This document shows, piece after piece, positions 6,911-15,422 of a stretch of 28,603 bases of DNA. The notes below the pieces were generated by a model. That model searched no databases, was not told where the DNA came from, and worked only from the letters and a program-made list of their open reading frames with translations. Within the stretch, counting starts at the first letter, position 1. Each line of letters begins with the position of its first letter. The position numbers and the translations under genes were made by a program. The stretch is from CAIWAH01 sp043755815 (GTDB taxonomy: Bacteria > Verrucomicrobiota > Verrucomicrobiia > Limisphaerales > UBA9464), in contig JAYUSF010000007.1 in assembly GCA_043755815.1 (NCBI GenBank), positions 1-28,603 on the forward strand. The letters run 5' to 3'.

Positions 6911-8308
6911 CTACGGGCGGTCGTTGCCGGTGCTGGAAGGTTGTGCTGCGGGGTGAGCTTCCGCAGGCGGCTGACGCTGTTGCAACAGTTCTTCGGCGAG
7001 TTGGTGCCGCGACGCCACCACCTTCGGCGAGAACCAGCCCGCCACGAACACCAGCAGCGCGATCAATACGATGCCCGCCCGCTCGGTGCGGGTTTCCCTC
7101 AGGGACACCGAGGTGGTGGGGCGCCGGCCGGTGAAGAGCGAGAAATACGCCCGCAGGATGGCGATGCCATTGAGCATGGCGGCCAGGGCCAGCGTGACGC
7201 TGTAACCCAGTCCGTGCTGCGCGCTGCCGCTGATGAGCAGCTCCATCGGCACGAACCCGATGGTGCCCGGGAACCCGACGCTCGCCAGGCCGGTGATCAG
7301 GAAACACACGGCCAGCCCCGGCACCTGTTCGTAGTATCCGTGATATTCCCGCAGGGAGAGCGGACCGAAGCGCGCCTCGAGCGCGCGCACGGCGAAGCCC
7401 AGTCCCGCCAGCGAGAGGATGACGGACACCCACAGGCACAACGCGGCCGTGAGGCTGGTGGGCGTATGCAACATCACCGCAAACATCACCATCGAAGTCT
7501 GGCTCAACGCCAGGAACGCATAGAAGCGCCGCGCCTCCGACTGCACCACCGCCATGCCCGCCGCGTAAACCGCCGTCAACAGACAGGCGAGGCCCGCGAC
7601 ATCGAGCATCCATTCCGGCGCGTGTGGCAACAGCAGCCGCAGCGTGGCCACGATCTCGATCAGCGGCAGGACGAACAGCATCGCCGTGCCAAAGCCCGCC
7701 CGCTGGAAGAGCGTCGGCAGCCAGCCGTGCAACGGCACGATGCCGCCACACAACTTCAACGCCAACAGCAGCAGTCCCACCGCCCATACCGCCTCGCGGT
7801 CGTCGCGGGCCAGGGTCCAGCCGACCGCCAGCAGCGTGATGAAGGGCACCACGTAAAACAGGAAACCCCGTGCCCGCCGCCCGCGGCTCTTCAAGTCCCA
7901 CACCGGCAGCAGCGTTAGCAGCGCCAGCAACAGGATCAGCACCGCGCCGCTTTGCGTCGTGATGAGCGCCATCGTGCCGGCCGCCGACAGCAGCAATCGC
8001 ACGCAAAACCGCGGCGCCAGGCGCGACTTCGCCGTGCCGAGGAGCACCAGCAAATGCAGCACCCCCAGCACGGGCAACATCGGCGCCGCCAGCGCGTCCG
8101 CGTGAAACCCGCCCAAGCGCGGGGAGGCCGCCGCGGGCGCGGTGAAGCTGGACGCCGCCGTGCCCGCAGCCCCGAGCAGGATCGCCAGCAGAAAACCCAG
8201 GGCCCAGCGCGCCGCCAGCGCGGGCGTCCTGATGCACGCCACCGCCGCGGCACCGATCAACGGCAGGAGCAGCGTCGTCTCAAGCCAGGGGAGGGCCTGC
8301 CAGCTCAT
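6911..8308 (-). CDS. NuoM/MrpD-like membrane subunit of the DIC-uptake cluster
   Basis: A 465-residue polytopic membrane protein of the proton-conducting transporter family (NuoM/NuoL/MrpD). The start at 8308 (MSWQALPW) is chosen because it overlaps the upstream dabB stop in an ATGA junction, implying translational coupling. The conserved Lys region is LALKLCGGIVPLHGWLP (K185), and a late membrane segment has GLASVGFPGTIGFVP. The glutamate that complex I antiporter subunits carry in TM5 (an ..E..LLP context) seems replaced in LLLALLTLLPVWD. Canonical DabAB and MpsAB systems use one NuoL-like subunit, so this gene is an extra component. It may complete a two-antiporter arm or act structurally. 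The hydrophilic C-terminal tail is rich in Gln, Pro and Ala. Confidence 0.85.
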   Translation of the reverse strand: MSWQALPWLETTLLLPLIGAAAVACIRTPALAARWALGFLLAILLGAAGTAASSFTAPAAASPRLGGFHADALAAPMLPVLGVLHLLVLLGTAKSRLAPRFCVRLLLSAAGTMALITTQSGAVLILLLALLTLLPVWDLKSRGRRARGFLFYVVPFITLLAVGWTLARDDREAVWAVGLLLLALKLCGGIVPLHGWLPTLFQRAGFGTAMLFVLPLIEIVATLRLLLPHAPEWMLDVAGLACLLTAVYAAGMAVVQSEARRFYAFLALSQTSMVMFAVMLHTPTSLTAALCLWVSVILSLAGLGFAVRALEARFGPLSLREYHGYYEQVPGLAVCFLITGLASVGFPGTIGFVPMELLISGSAQHGLGYSVTLALAAMLNGIAILRAYFSLFTGRRPTTSVSLRETRTERAGIVLIALLVFVAGWFSPKVVASRHQLAEELLQQRQPPAEAHPAAQPSSTGNDRP

Positions 8309-9684
8309 GAGGGACGCCCCCTCCCGGCGTCGTTGTCCGGCGGCGGCGGCGGCGCGTCGCCCTCCAGCAACCGCGCCCAGCGCTGTTCCCACCGGTCAAG
8401 GCCGCGGAACAACGCCACGAAGGGGCGGGCGATCAACCGCTCCAACATCGAGTCAAGATAGCCGCGTTCCAGCGAGAACCGGTAGAGCCACCGCTGCGCG
8501 CCCGCCGGCAGGCGCTGTTCCCATCGCGGCTTCTCTGCGCGCGGTCGCGCGCCAATGGCGTCCTCCAACTGATGGTGGTCGTGCAAGAGGCTCGGGGCGC
8601 GGAGGAATTGCAGCGTGCGGAGACACGCATGGCCGAGCAGGTGGATCAGGGGCAGGTGGCGGAAACCCAGGCCGATCTCGGCGATGATGATGCCCACCTG
8701 CGTCAACGACGCGAAGGCGAGCGCGGACTTGATGTCGGTCTGCACGCGCCCGGTCAGGTAGCCAAAGGCGGCGGTCGCCAATCCCAGCACCACCACCAGC
8801 ACCGAGAGCCACGGCGCGCTGTCGAGCACCGGACTGATGCGCAGCAGGAGAAAGACACCCAGATGCACCGAGAGCGCCCCGTAGAACACTGCGCTCGAGG
8901 GGGTCGGCCCCTCCATCGCGCGCGGCAGCCAGCCGGAGAACGGGATCAACGCGGATTTGCCGGCCGCGGCGATGACAAACAGCACCCCCAGCAGCGCGAA
9001 GTGCGGGCCGATCAGCAGCGGATCATGCTCCGGCCAGGCGTGAGCGCCGGTGAGATGATCGAAGTCCCCGGCTCCGTTGAGCTCGTGCATCATGATGGCC
9101 GCCAGCATGAGCGCGGCGTCGCACACGCGATACACGATCCACACCCGCAGCCCGTTGCGCGGCGGGGCCGGACGCTCCTGAAAGAAGGCGATCAACAACA
9201 CCGAGGACAACCCCACCATTTCCCAGCCGGCGAAGAGCGTCTCCACCGTGTCGGACAGCGCGGCGATGACCATGCCCACCAGGAACACGGCGAACAGCAC
9301 GAAGAACCGGTTGTAGCCGCGCTCCCGGTGCAGGTAGCGCGTGGAGAAGGCCCCGATCACGGAGCACAGCACCAGCGTCAGCATCACATAGGACAACGAG
9401 AGCAGATCGAGAATGAACTGGAACTTGAGATGGTAGTTGGGCGTGATGACCCAGTCGCCGAGCTCGATGGTGAACTGGGGCACACCGCGCGCCAGCATGA
9501 CCGCCGCCGCCCCCACGCCGGCCAGCAGGCTGGCGGACACCGTGCCCTGGATCAGACGGCCGATGGTTTCTTCCTGCATCCGGTGCTGGAAAAGAAACGC
9601 GCCGAAGAACGCCGCCAGCAGCGCGACCGGGGCGGCGATGATCAGCAACCCGAGCGCGGTCAGCAGTTGATGGGGTTCAGGCAT
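8305..9684 (-). CDS. dabB: DabB: NuoL-like membrane subunit of the DabAB DIC transporter
   Basis: A 459-residue NuoL/NdhF-like protein. Together with DabA (DUF2309) it forms the DAB system, in which an ion gradient is thought to drive vectorial CO2 hydration to bicarbonate. The antiporter residues look intact: the TM5 Glu in FAGWEMVGLSSVLL (E155) and the TM7 Lys in GKSALIPFSGWLP (K243), followed by EGPTPSSAVFYGA. The C-terminus (after GHACLRTLQFLRAP) is a charged cytoplasmic extension of roughly 100 residues with EKPRWEQRLP. Only 9 bp separate it from the dabA stop, and its own stop overlaps the next start, so dabA, dabB and the NuoM-like gene form one transcript. It is shorter than NuoL (about 610), as expected for stand-alone DabB or MpsA proteins. 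Confidence 0.9.
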   Translation of the reverse strand: MPEPHQLLTALGLLIIAAPVALLAAFFGAFLFQHRMQEETIGRLIQGTVSASLLAGVGAAAVMLARGVPQFTIELGDWVITPNYHLKFQFILDLLSLSYVMLTLVLCSVIGAFSTRYLHRERGYNRFFVLFAVFLVGMVIAALSDTVETLFAGWEMVGLSSVLLIAFFQERPAPPRNGLRVWIVYRVCDAALMLAAIMMHELNGAGDFDHLTGAHAWPEHDPLLIGPHFALLGVLFVIAAAGKSALIPFSGWLPRAMEGPTPSSAVFYGALSVHLGVFLLLRISPVLDSAPWLSVLVVVLGLATAAFGYLTGRVQTDIKSALAFASLTQVGIIIAEIGLGFRHLPLIHLLGHACLRTLQFLRAPSLLHDHHQLEDAIGARPRAEKPRWEQRLPAGAQRWLYRFSLERGYLDSMLERLIARPFVALFRGLDRWEQRWARLLEGDAPPPPPDNDAGRGRPS

Positions 9685-9693
9685 GGGCTCCGT

Positions 9694-12600
9694 TCAATTG
9701 TGGCTTCCGGGCGTCAGGATCTCGGCGAACTCCAGATGCTCCCGCCAGCCGGCATACCATTCCCGCGAAGAGGCGGCGACCGGCAGCGGTCCGGCCTGAG
9801 GGACGTGCGGCTCGAATTCCCCGTCGTGATGCACGCTGAGCGCGCCGGTCTCGGGGTGCATCACCGCCAGTTGCACCCAGCGGTTGTGGACCATGGTGTG
9901 AATGACCGGGTTCCTTGCCATGATCTTGCGCATGGCTTCGATCGTGGTCTCAATGACGAAGAGGAGCCGCACCGGTTCGTGAATCTCCACCATCTGCCAC
10001 GGCAGGCCGGTGCGCAGGTCGCTCATCGCGCCATCCATCACGCCCAGGAGGCCCGTGAGGTTGTGCGGCAGCTTCGAGCCGGAGCCCCAACCGGGGGAAT
10101 CCACGTAGGAGAAGTAATACTCCAGATTGATGCCCGAACACACCGGCACCACCGCGCCCAGGATGCGGGCGAGAATGGTTGTTTCCGCGTCGTCCTGGAA
10201 GGGATCGTAGGAAACCAGAAACGCCCGGCGATCGAGAAACAGCCCGCGCGTCTTGCGCCGGCGTCCAACGATGCAGATGGCGTTGGTCGCGTGTCCCCAC
10301 TCGGGCCGCACCTGCGACAGATCCTCCGCGCGGCCCTCCATGTGGCGCTTGGCCGCCGGCGGGCTGATGCCCAGCGGCGCGGAGCCAAACCGGCGCGCGC
10401 GCTCGTGCGCGTTGCGCACCGCCGCCTCGCGCACCGCCTGGCAGGCTGTCTCAAACTCGAATTGGTGCGTCGCCGGAACGCAATCCACGTCGTAGAGCGT
10501 CAGGTCGTCGTTGGCCGTGTTGTGCATCCCGCCCACGAACACCGTGTCGGCGGGGATCGCGAGGCCGCGTCCGGCCAGCGCCGTGCGCACGCGCGCATCG
10601 TTGAGCATCCCGGCAATGGCGCGCGCATTCGGGCCGCCGCGTCCGCCGCCGCACGCACCGCAGTCATGCGCCGACTCGTGCGGGTTGTTCAGGCTGGTGG
10701 AGCCGTGGCCGAAGATCAGCACGATCCGCGCGAACCCCCCGGTCAATCCGATGTCGCGCAGCAACCGCTCGGAGATGTTGATCATTTCCTCCGGCAGGAA
10801 ACCGTGGCTCGCCTCGTCGGGTCCGGGTTTGGGCGTGCCGCGCTCGAGCACCAGCCGCGTCAACGGCGGTGGCGCAATGAACCCGCCGAAAAACCCGCGG
10901 AAGCGCGCGGTCAAGCGCGGAAAAATCACCCGCGCCACCAGCGGCAGCGTGGCCAGCAACCCCAGCGTGGCGGACAGGAATGCACCGCTGACGATGCGCC
11001 GGCTCCCGCCGTGAAAGCCTTGCAGCGCCATGCCGATGCGCCGCCGCGTGCCGCTGCGCCGCCGCGCCGCCTCGGACAACCGCCGGTCCACCGTCTCCGA
11101 CACCCAATGCTGCGGGCGCACCACCACCGGGCACAACGGCACGAAGTCCGCCGCCGCCGCGCCGCGGTAATACATCACCACGCCGAAGAATCCCGCCGCG
11201 CCGAAGGTCTCCGCCGTGGGCGCGATTTCCTCGACGTGGCGGCGGATGGATTCCTCGCGTTCATCGATGCAGAACATCGCCTGGAACGACGGCCGCTCGC
11301 GCAACGGCGCAACGCCGGTCCGGGCAGACAGCGCGTCCAGGGTTTGCACGCGGAAACGATGCTCGTAGGCGAGGTGGAAGACGCGGCGCCGGTCCAGCTC
11401 GGTGAACTCCTCCACCTCGTCGAACAGTTTGGACCAGCCGGACGCCGTGAGATGAAACAACTGCGCCGGCGTCCAGCCGAGCAGTTGCGCGAGTTGGAAA
11501 ACCAGGAAGGCGCGCTGGCGGTCACTCGTCGGCCGCTGCGACGCCAGGCGCGCGGCCAGTTCGCTTCGCAGCGCCGTCTGTTCGCCCTCGTAGCCCAGCG
11601 AGGCCCGCGCGGCGGCGCGCACAGCGAGGCGTTCGAGCAGCAGGCGCACGGCGACGAAATCAATCAGGCTCCCTTCCGGCACGGCGTGATGCACGCGGTC
11701 GGGCCGTTGCTCGACGTGCCAGATCATGCCGCCCCACCCGCGCAAGGCGAGCAGCGTGGCCGACAGATACGCCTCGGTTTCGTCGCCCCGCACGCCCAGC
11801 GCGTCGAGCGATTCCTGGATGCTCGCCAGGGCGCCGACGTTGTTGGCGCGCAACCGCGCAACCTCGGCGCGCAGTCCGCCCAGCCACCATGCGGAGCCGC
11901 CGCCGCCCGCTTCGTGCAGCGCGCAGAAGGCGTGGAACAAACCCCGGTCGCGCTCCGGCAGATCCCAGTGCGCCACGCCCTGGTCGAGGAACGCCGAGCC
12001 GAAGCGGATGAGCACGTCGTTGATCAGCAGGTCGCTGTCCAGTCCGCCCAGCGCCGTGATGAAATCGCGGTGCCGTATGAGCACCCGGGGCTCCGGATGG
12101 CGTTCCCCGGCCAGGTGCACGCCCTCGCGGCAGACCTCCCAGAGCGCGCTCATGGTGAAGGCCTCCCAGCGCGCCTCGTTCCAGTCCTCAATGCGCCGTT
12201 CCTGGAAGCGGGTGAAGAACTCGTCGAGCCAGGCCGGCCGGCGCACGCCGGGCAGCGAGCCGCGCAGGCGGCGCATGACCCAGTGGCGCGTCTCGGTGAC
12301 GAGGTGCTGGCGTTGCACGCCGGAGACGTCGCGCCGCGCGTGTCGCAGGGCGTCGGTCTCGGCCATGAACCAGTCGAGTTCGTGGCCCTCGCCGCTGCGC
12401 AACGGATGTTCCAGCATCGCCAGCCGCAACTCGAGCCGCGTGGAAAGCCCCTGCACGTTCTGCTCCGCGCGCGCGCCGAGATCGCGCCGCAACACGGTGC
12501 TCAACTCGCTGAAACGGATGCGGCCCCGGCCGAGTTCCTCGCGGTAACGGTCCTCGGAGAGATAGGGCTCGCAACCGAACACCCCGGAGCCCGCGCGCAA

Positions 12601-12780
12601 CGCCTCGTCGAAGGGCAGGTGCTCGAAGGCGTGCAGCGTGTTGTGATGGATGAAGACGCCGATGGGGCCTTGCGCTGGCAGCAGGTGCGCGGCGTGCAAC
12701 ACCGTCTCGCGCAGCTTTTGCAACCTGGGCGAAGGTCCCGCGCCAGCCGGCGCGGCCTGGGTGTCGTGCGAATGAACCAT
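9694..12780 (-). CDS. dabA: DabA: DUF2309 carbonic-anhydrase-like subunit of the DIC transporter
   Basis: A 1028-residue DUF2309 protein, the soluble partner of DabB. DabA is a distant relative of beta-carbonic anhydrase that binds zinc and is proposed to hydrate CO2 only when coupled to DabB. All four expected zinc ligands are present: C504 and D506 in MFCIDERE, H692 in FGHGSTS and C707 in HDCGACGG. The 15-residue spacing between the His and the last Cys matches my recollection of the Halothiobacillus protein. The N-terminal family block FIHHNTLHAFEHLPFDEA is also clear. Length is at the long end for the family. It lies between the SulP gene (27 bp upstream) and dabB (9 bp downstream). A long antisense open frame here is a codon-bias shadow. 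Confidence 0.95.
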   Translation of the reverse strand: MVHSHDTQAAPAGAGPSPRLQKLRETVLHAAHLLPAQGPIGVFIHHNTLHAFEHLPFDEALRAGSGVFGCEPYLSEDRYREELGRGRIRFSELSTVLRRDLGARAEQNVQGLSTRLELRLAMLEHPLRSGEGHELDWFMAETDALRHARRDVSGVQRQHLVTETRHWVMRRLRGSLPGVRRPAWLDEFFTRFQERRIEDWNEARWEAFTMSALWEVCREGVHLAGERHPEPRVLIRHRDFITALGGLDSDLLINDVLIRFGSAFLDQGVAHWDLPERDRGLFHAFCALHEAGGGGSAWWLGGLRAEVARLRANNVGALASIQESLDALGVRGDETEAYLSATLLALRGWGGMIWHVEQRPDRVHHAVPEGSLIDFVAVRLLLERLAVRAAARASLGYEGEQTALRSELAARLASQRPTSDRQRAFLVFQLAQLLGWTPAQLFHLTASGWSKLFDEVEEFTELDRRRVFHLAYEHRFRVQTLDALSARTGVAPLRERPSFQAMFCIDEREESIRRHVEEIAPTAETFGAAGFFGVVMYYRGAAAADFVPLCPVVVRPQHWVSETVDRRLSEAARRRSGTRRRIGMALQGFHGGSRRIVSGAFLSATLGLLATLPLVARVIFPRLTARFRGFFGGFIAPPPLTRLVLERGTPKPGPDEASHGFLPEEMINISERLLRDIGLTGGFARIVLIFGHGSTSLNNPHESAHDCGACGGGRGGPNARAIAGMLNDARVRTALAGRGLAIPADTVFVGGMHNTANDDLTLYDVDCVPATHQFEFETACQAVREAAVRNAHERARRFGSAPLGISPPAAKRHMEGRAEDLSQVRPEWGHATNAICIVGRRRKTRGLFLDRRAFLVSYDPFQDDAETTILARILGAVVPVCSGINLEYYFSYVDSPGWGSGSKLPHNLTGLLGVMDGAMSDLRTGLPWQMVEIHEPVRLLFVIETTIEAMRKIMARNPVIHTMVHNRWVQLAVMHPETGALSVHHDGEFEPHVPQAGPLPVAASSREWYAGWREHLEFAEILTPGSHN

Positions 12781-12807
12781 GGGTGATGCCTGGTCGTTCC
12801 GGGAGCC

Positions 12808-14292
12808 TCAGGCCCGCCCACGGGTGGTCCGGCGCAGGGATTTGTGCCGTCGCGGTTTGCCCTCGGTGGCAGGCTTATACCATTCCTCGTGCGTCTCATC
12901 GATGTCCACGCGGCCACCGGTGCGCTCGTGGTTCTGCCGCCAGCCGTGCAGGGCCTCGAAGGCGGCGTGGTCCACGAAGTCCACCGCCAGGTCGATGTCC
13001 ACCGGCGCGCCCGCCGGGATGCGGGACAGCTCGGCGTTGACCTTGGGCACGCAGGCGAAGGTCAGGGTGCCCTCGATGATCACGTGCCATTTTTCACCGC
13101 GCTGCTCGATCTTGATCTCGGTGAGGGAGAGCCGGTGCACCGCGAAGAGGATGGAGAGGGCCAGGCCAAGGCCAACACCGGCGAGGAGGTTGATGCAGGT
13201 CACGCCGAGCACGGTGGCGTAGTAGATGGGAATCTCGTTGTGCTTCGTGAGCTCGCGGATGTGGTGCAGGTTGACCAGGTTCACACCCACGTGAATCAAG
13301 AGGCCCGCCAGCGCCGCGAGCGGGATCAGCTCGATCTGCGTGCTGAGGAACAAAATGCTGAGGAGAACCCAGACGCCGTGGAACACGGCCGACCAGCGGC
13401 TGGCGGCATTGGCGCCGATGTTGGCGGAGGAGCGCACAATGACGCCCGTCAGGGGCAGGCCCCCGAGCAGGCCGGAGACGAGATTGCCGGCACCCTGGGC
13501 GGCCAGTTCCTTGTCGAGGTTCGACCGCACGCCGGAGTGAAGCTTGTCGGTCGCCACGGCGCACAGCAGCGACTCGATGCTGGCGATGATGGCCAGCGTG
13601 AACACCGCGACCGCGAAGGCGCCCCATTCTGTCGGCATCTTCAACTGGGTGAACGCCAGGGTCTCCGGCAGGTCCACCCGCGCCACGTTCATTTTGAAGA
13701 GGATGGACACCAGCGACGCGACCATGACGGCCACCAACGGACCGGGAATCGATTTGAGCGCCTGGACCGGCAGACGCTTCCAGAGGATCAGGATGGCAAT
13801 GGTGAGACCGCTCAGGAGGGCGGCGCCTCCGTTCATGGCCGCCAGTTGCTTGGGGAGCGCCAGGATGTTGGCGATCGGCGAACTGGCCGGGGAACCGCCG
13901 AGACCGATGTGGAGTTGCGCCAGCGCGATGGAAATGCCGATGCCCGCCAGCATTCCGTGAACGACTGCGGGAGCGATGATGAGCGTGCCCCGCGCCACCT
14001 TCAGGAATCCCAGCACCAGTTGCACCACGCCCGCGCACACGGTGATCAGGCACATCGTCTGCCAGCCGAATTGCGTCACCATGCCCGCGACCACCACGGT
14101 CAAGCCGGCCGCCGGACCGGACACCTGCAGCGGCGATCCCGCCAGCAACCCGGTCACGATGCCGCCCACCGCCGCACCGATCAGGCCGGCAATGATCGGC
14201 GCGCCGGACGCGAGCGCGATGCCGAGCGACAGCGGCACGGCCACGAGAAAAACGACGAGCGAGGCGGGGAGGTCACGGCGCAACAGGTTCAT
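12808..14292 (-). CDS. SulP-family anion transporter with STAS domain (candidate bicarbonate carrier)
   Basis: A 494-residue SulP/SLC26 family protein. About residues 1-390 form the membrane domain, with PLSLGIALASGAP near the N-terminus, SGPAAGLTVVVAG and the signature block LAAQGAGNLVSGLLGGLPLTGVIVRSSANI. A short STAS-like domain follows (about 395-470: WHVIIEGTLTF, VDIDLAVDFVDHAAFEAL). The C-terminal tail is Arg/Lys-rich. SulP proteins carry sulfate, bicarbonate or other anions; the adjacency to dabA and to a SulP-carbonic anhydrase fusion points to bicarbonate, as in BicA. That is an inference, since no residue separates the substrates securely. It is the first gene after the LysR regulator, 118 bp away, and is probably the head of the SulP-dabA-dabB-NuoM-like operon. 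Confidence 0.9.
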   Translation of the reverse strand: MNLLRRDLPASLVVFLVAVPLSLGIALASGAPIIAGLIGAAVGGIVTGLLAGSPLQVSGPAAGLTVVVAGMVTQFGWQTMCLITVCAGVVQLVLGFLKVARGTLIIAPAVVHGMLAGIGISIALAQLHIGLGGSPASSPIANILALPKQLAAMNGGAALLSGLTIAILILWKRLPVQALKSIPGPLVAVMVASLVSILFKMNVARVDLPETLAFTQLKMPTEWGAFAVAVFTLAIIASIESLLCAVATDKLHSGVRSNLDKELAAQGAGNLVSGLLGGLPLTGVIVRSSANIGANAASRWSAVFHGVWVLLSILFLSTQIELIPLAALAGLLIHVGVNLVNLHHIRELTKHNEIPIYYATVLGVTCINLLAGVGLGLALSILFAVHRLSLTEIKIEQRGEKWHVIIEGTLTFACVPKVNAELSRIPAGAPVDIDLAVDFVDHAAFEALHGWRQNHERTGGRVDIDETHEEWYKPATEGKPRRHKSLRRTTRGRA

Positions 14293-14410
14293 GAGCGGGT
14301 TGATGCTGATTGGTTTGCGGGTAAAATCAACAAACGCTGCGGCCGGACCCGTTCAAGGTTTTTGCCGCCGGATGGCTTGGGGAACTCCCCTTGACGGAGG
14401 GCGCTTTCAT
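14293..14410 (-). promoter_or_regulatory. Leader/promoter region of the SulP-dabAB operon
   Basis: A 118-bp gap between the LysR stop and the SulP start. On the minus strand it has TTGAAC followed after about 17 bp by TTGTTGATTTTAC, a weak candidate promoter, and a GTTTG...CAAAC dyad around it that satisfies a T-N11-A pattern. A small palindrome (GGGGA-AC-TCCCC) lies near 14380. The assignment is tentative; readthrough from the regulator gene is also possible. Confidence 0.3.
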
Positions 14411-15331
14411 TCATTCGCGCCGGTCTTTCTTCAGTCCGCGGCTCCGGTCACCGCGGGCCATCATCGCCAGCGCCGGGTGCCGCTGCGTGCCGTGTAGCGT
14501 GATCAGGTGGCAGTGAAACCGGCAGCGCACCGCGGGCCCGATGACTTCCAGACCGTAGCGCCGTTCCGCCTCCTCCTGCACCGAGGTCGCAATCGGCACG
14601 AAGCCAAGGCCGTCTGCGGCCGCCGTCTTCATCAGCGCGGCGTCATCGAACTCGGCGGTCACACGCGGGGCGATTTGCTGCGCCGCAAACCAGCGGTCCA
14701 GTTCGCGACGCCAGGCGGCATGCAGGCCGGGCAGGAGGGCCGGCGCGCCGTTGAGGGACCCGGGGAAACCGCGTCGGAGCCGGCTCGCCAGTTCGCGGGT
14801 GGCGCAGAAGACCACCTGGGAGCGGTCGATGACGCGGTCGAACGACTTCAAGCGCAGCGAACCCGGCGCCGGCTCGTCGGCCAGCACGGCGTCTAGCCGG
14901 CCGGAGACAAGCTGGCCGAGCAACTCCGGCACGGGCCGCTCGTGGCAGACGATCTGGAGGTTGGGCAGCTCGTGCGCCGCCTGCCGCAGCAGCCGCCAGC
15001 AGACGAGCTTGGGGAGGGATTGCGTGACGCCGAGATTCAGCCGGAGCGTGCGCGAGACGCCGGCCTCGCCCAGCCCGCGCACCAGTTCGTCGCCGAGGCC
15101 GAAGATGTCACCCGCGTAGTCCCTCACCTGCCGGCCCGCCGCCGTCAGTTTCAACCCGCGGCCCGAGCGGTCGAACAACTCCTCGCCCAACTCCTCTTCG
15201 AGGGACTTGATCTGGGCGCTGATGGCCGGCTGGCCCAGGTGCAACCGCTCGGCCGCCGCGCGCAGACCACCGCACCGGGCCACCTCCCAGAAGAGGCGCA
15301 GGTGGTGGTAGTTCAATTCCGGCAACCGCAT
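14411..15331 (-). CDS. LysR-type transcriptional regulator (NhaR-like) of the DIC cluster
   Basis: A 306-residue LysR-type regulator. The N-terminal winged helix-turn-helix begins LNYHHLRLFWEVAR, a wording typical of the NhaR branch, and continues with GGLRAAAERLHLGQPAISAQI and the dimer helix LEEELGEELFDR. The effector domain occupies roughly residues 95-290. LysR proteins such as CbbR and CmpR commonly control carbon-fixation and bicarbonate-transport genes, and NhaR responds to sodium. Which ligand acts here is unknown. The gene is divergent from the SulP-CA fusion, with two similar dyads in the shared promoter, so autoregulation and control of both arms are likely. The C-terminus is Arg-rich. 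Confidence 0.92.
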   Translation of the reverse strand: MRLPELNYHHLRLFWEVARCGGLRAAAERLHLGQPAISAQIKSLEEELGEELFDRSGRGLKLTAAGRQVRDYAGDIFGLGDELVRGLGEAGVSRTLRLNLGVTQSLPKLVCWRLLRQAAHELPNLQIVCHERPVPELLGQLVSGRLDAVLADEPAPGSLRLKSFDRVIDRSQVVFCATRELASRLRRGFPGSLNGAPALLPGLHAAWRRELDRWFAAQQIAPRVTAEFDDAALMKTAAADGLGFVPIATSVQEEAERRYGLEVIGPAVRCRFHCHLITLHGTQRHPALAMMARGDRSRGLKKDRRE

Positions 15332-15422
15332 AATGGTTTGATTAAATCGAAGAATGGGTTTGAATAATCGAAACTGTCAAACATCATAACCCGCAAAACC
15401 AATCACCGTGACGGCACCAGCA
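15332..15422. promoter_or_regulatory. Divergent promoter with two candidate LysR operator sites
   Basis: An AT-rich gap in otherwise GC-rich DNA. Two related sites occur: TTTGATTAAATCGAA at 15337-15351 and TTTGAATAATCGAA at 15359-15372, starting 22 bp apart, about two helical turns. The first is a 7-bp dyad with one mismatch and fits T-N11-A. On the + strand TTGATT (15338) and AATAAT (15363) could be -35 and -10 boxes with 19-bp spacing, so a bound regulator would cover the promoter of the fusion gene and its own start region. Confidence 0.6.

Noticed and set aside
6224..6956. Overlapping + strand frames in the left repeat
   Set aside because: They run antisense to the geneX fragment or across the hydrolase remnant and show no coherent protein beyond the remnant itself.
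6753..8237. Alternative 494-codon frame over the NuoM-like gene
   Set aside because: Shifted shadow frame rich in Gly/Ala/Arg; the membrane protein frame starts at an ATGA overlap with dabB and has family motifs.
8572..12786. A 1404-codon open frame on the + strand
   Set aside because: It lies antisense to dabB and dabA, whose zinc and antiporter motifs are clear. The His/Arg/Gln-rich composition is typical of a shadow frame in high-GC DNA.
12844..14394. A 516-codon open frame on the + strand
   Set aside because: Antisense to the SulP gene, whose membrane and STAS motifs are intact.
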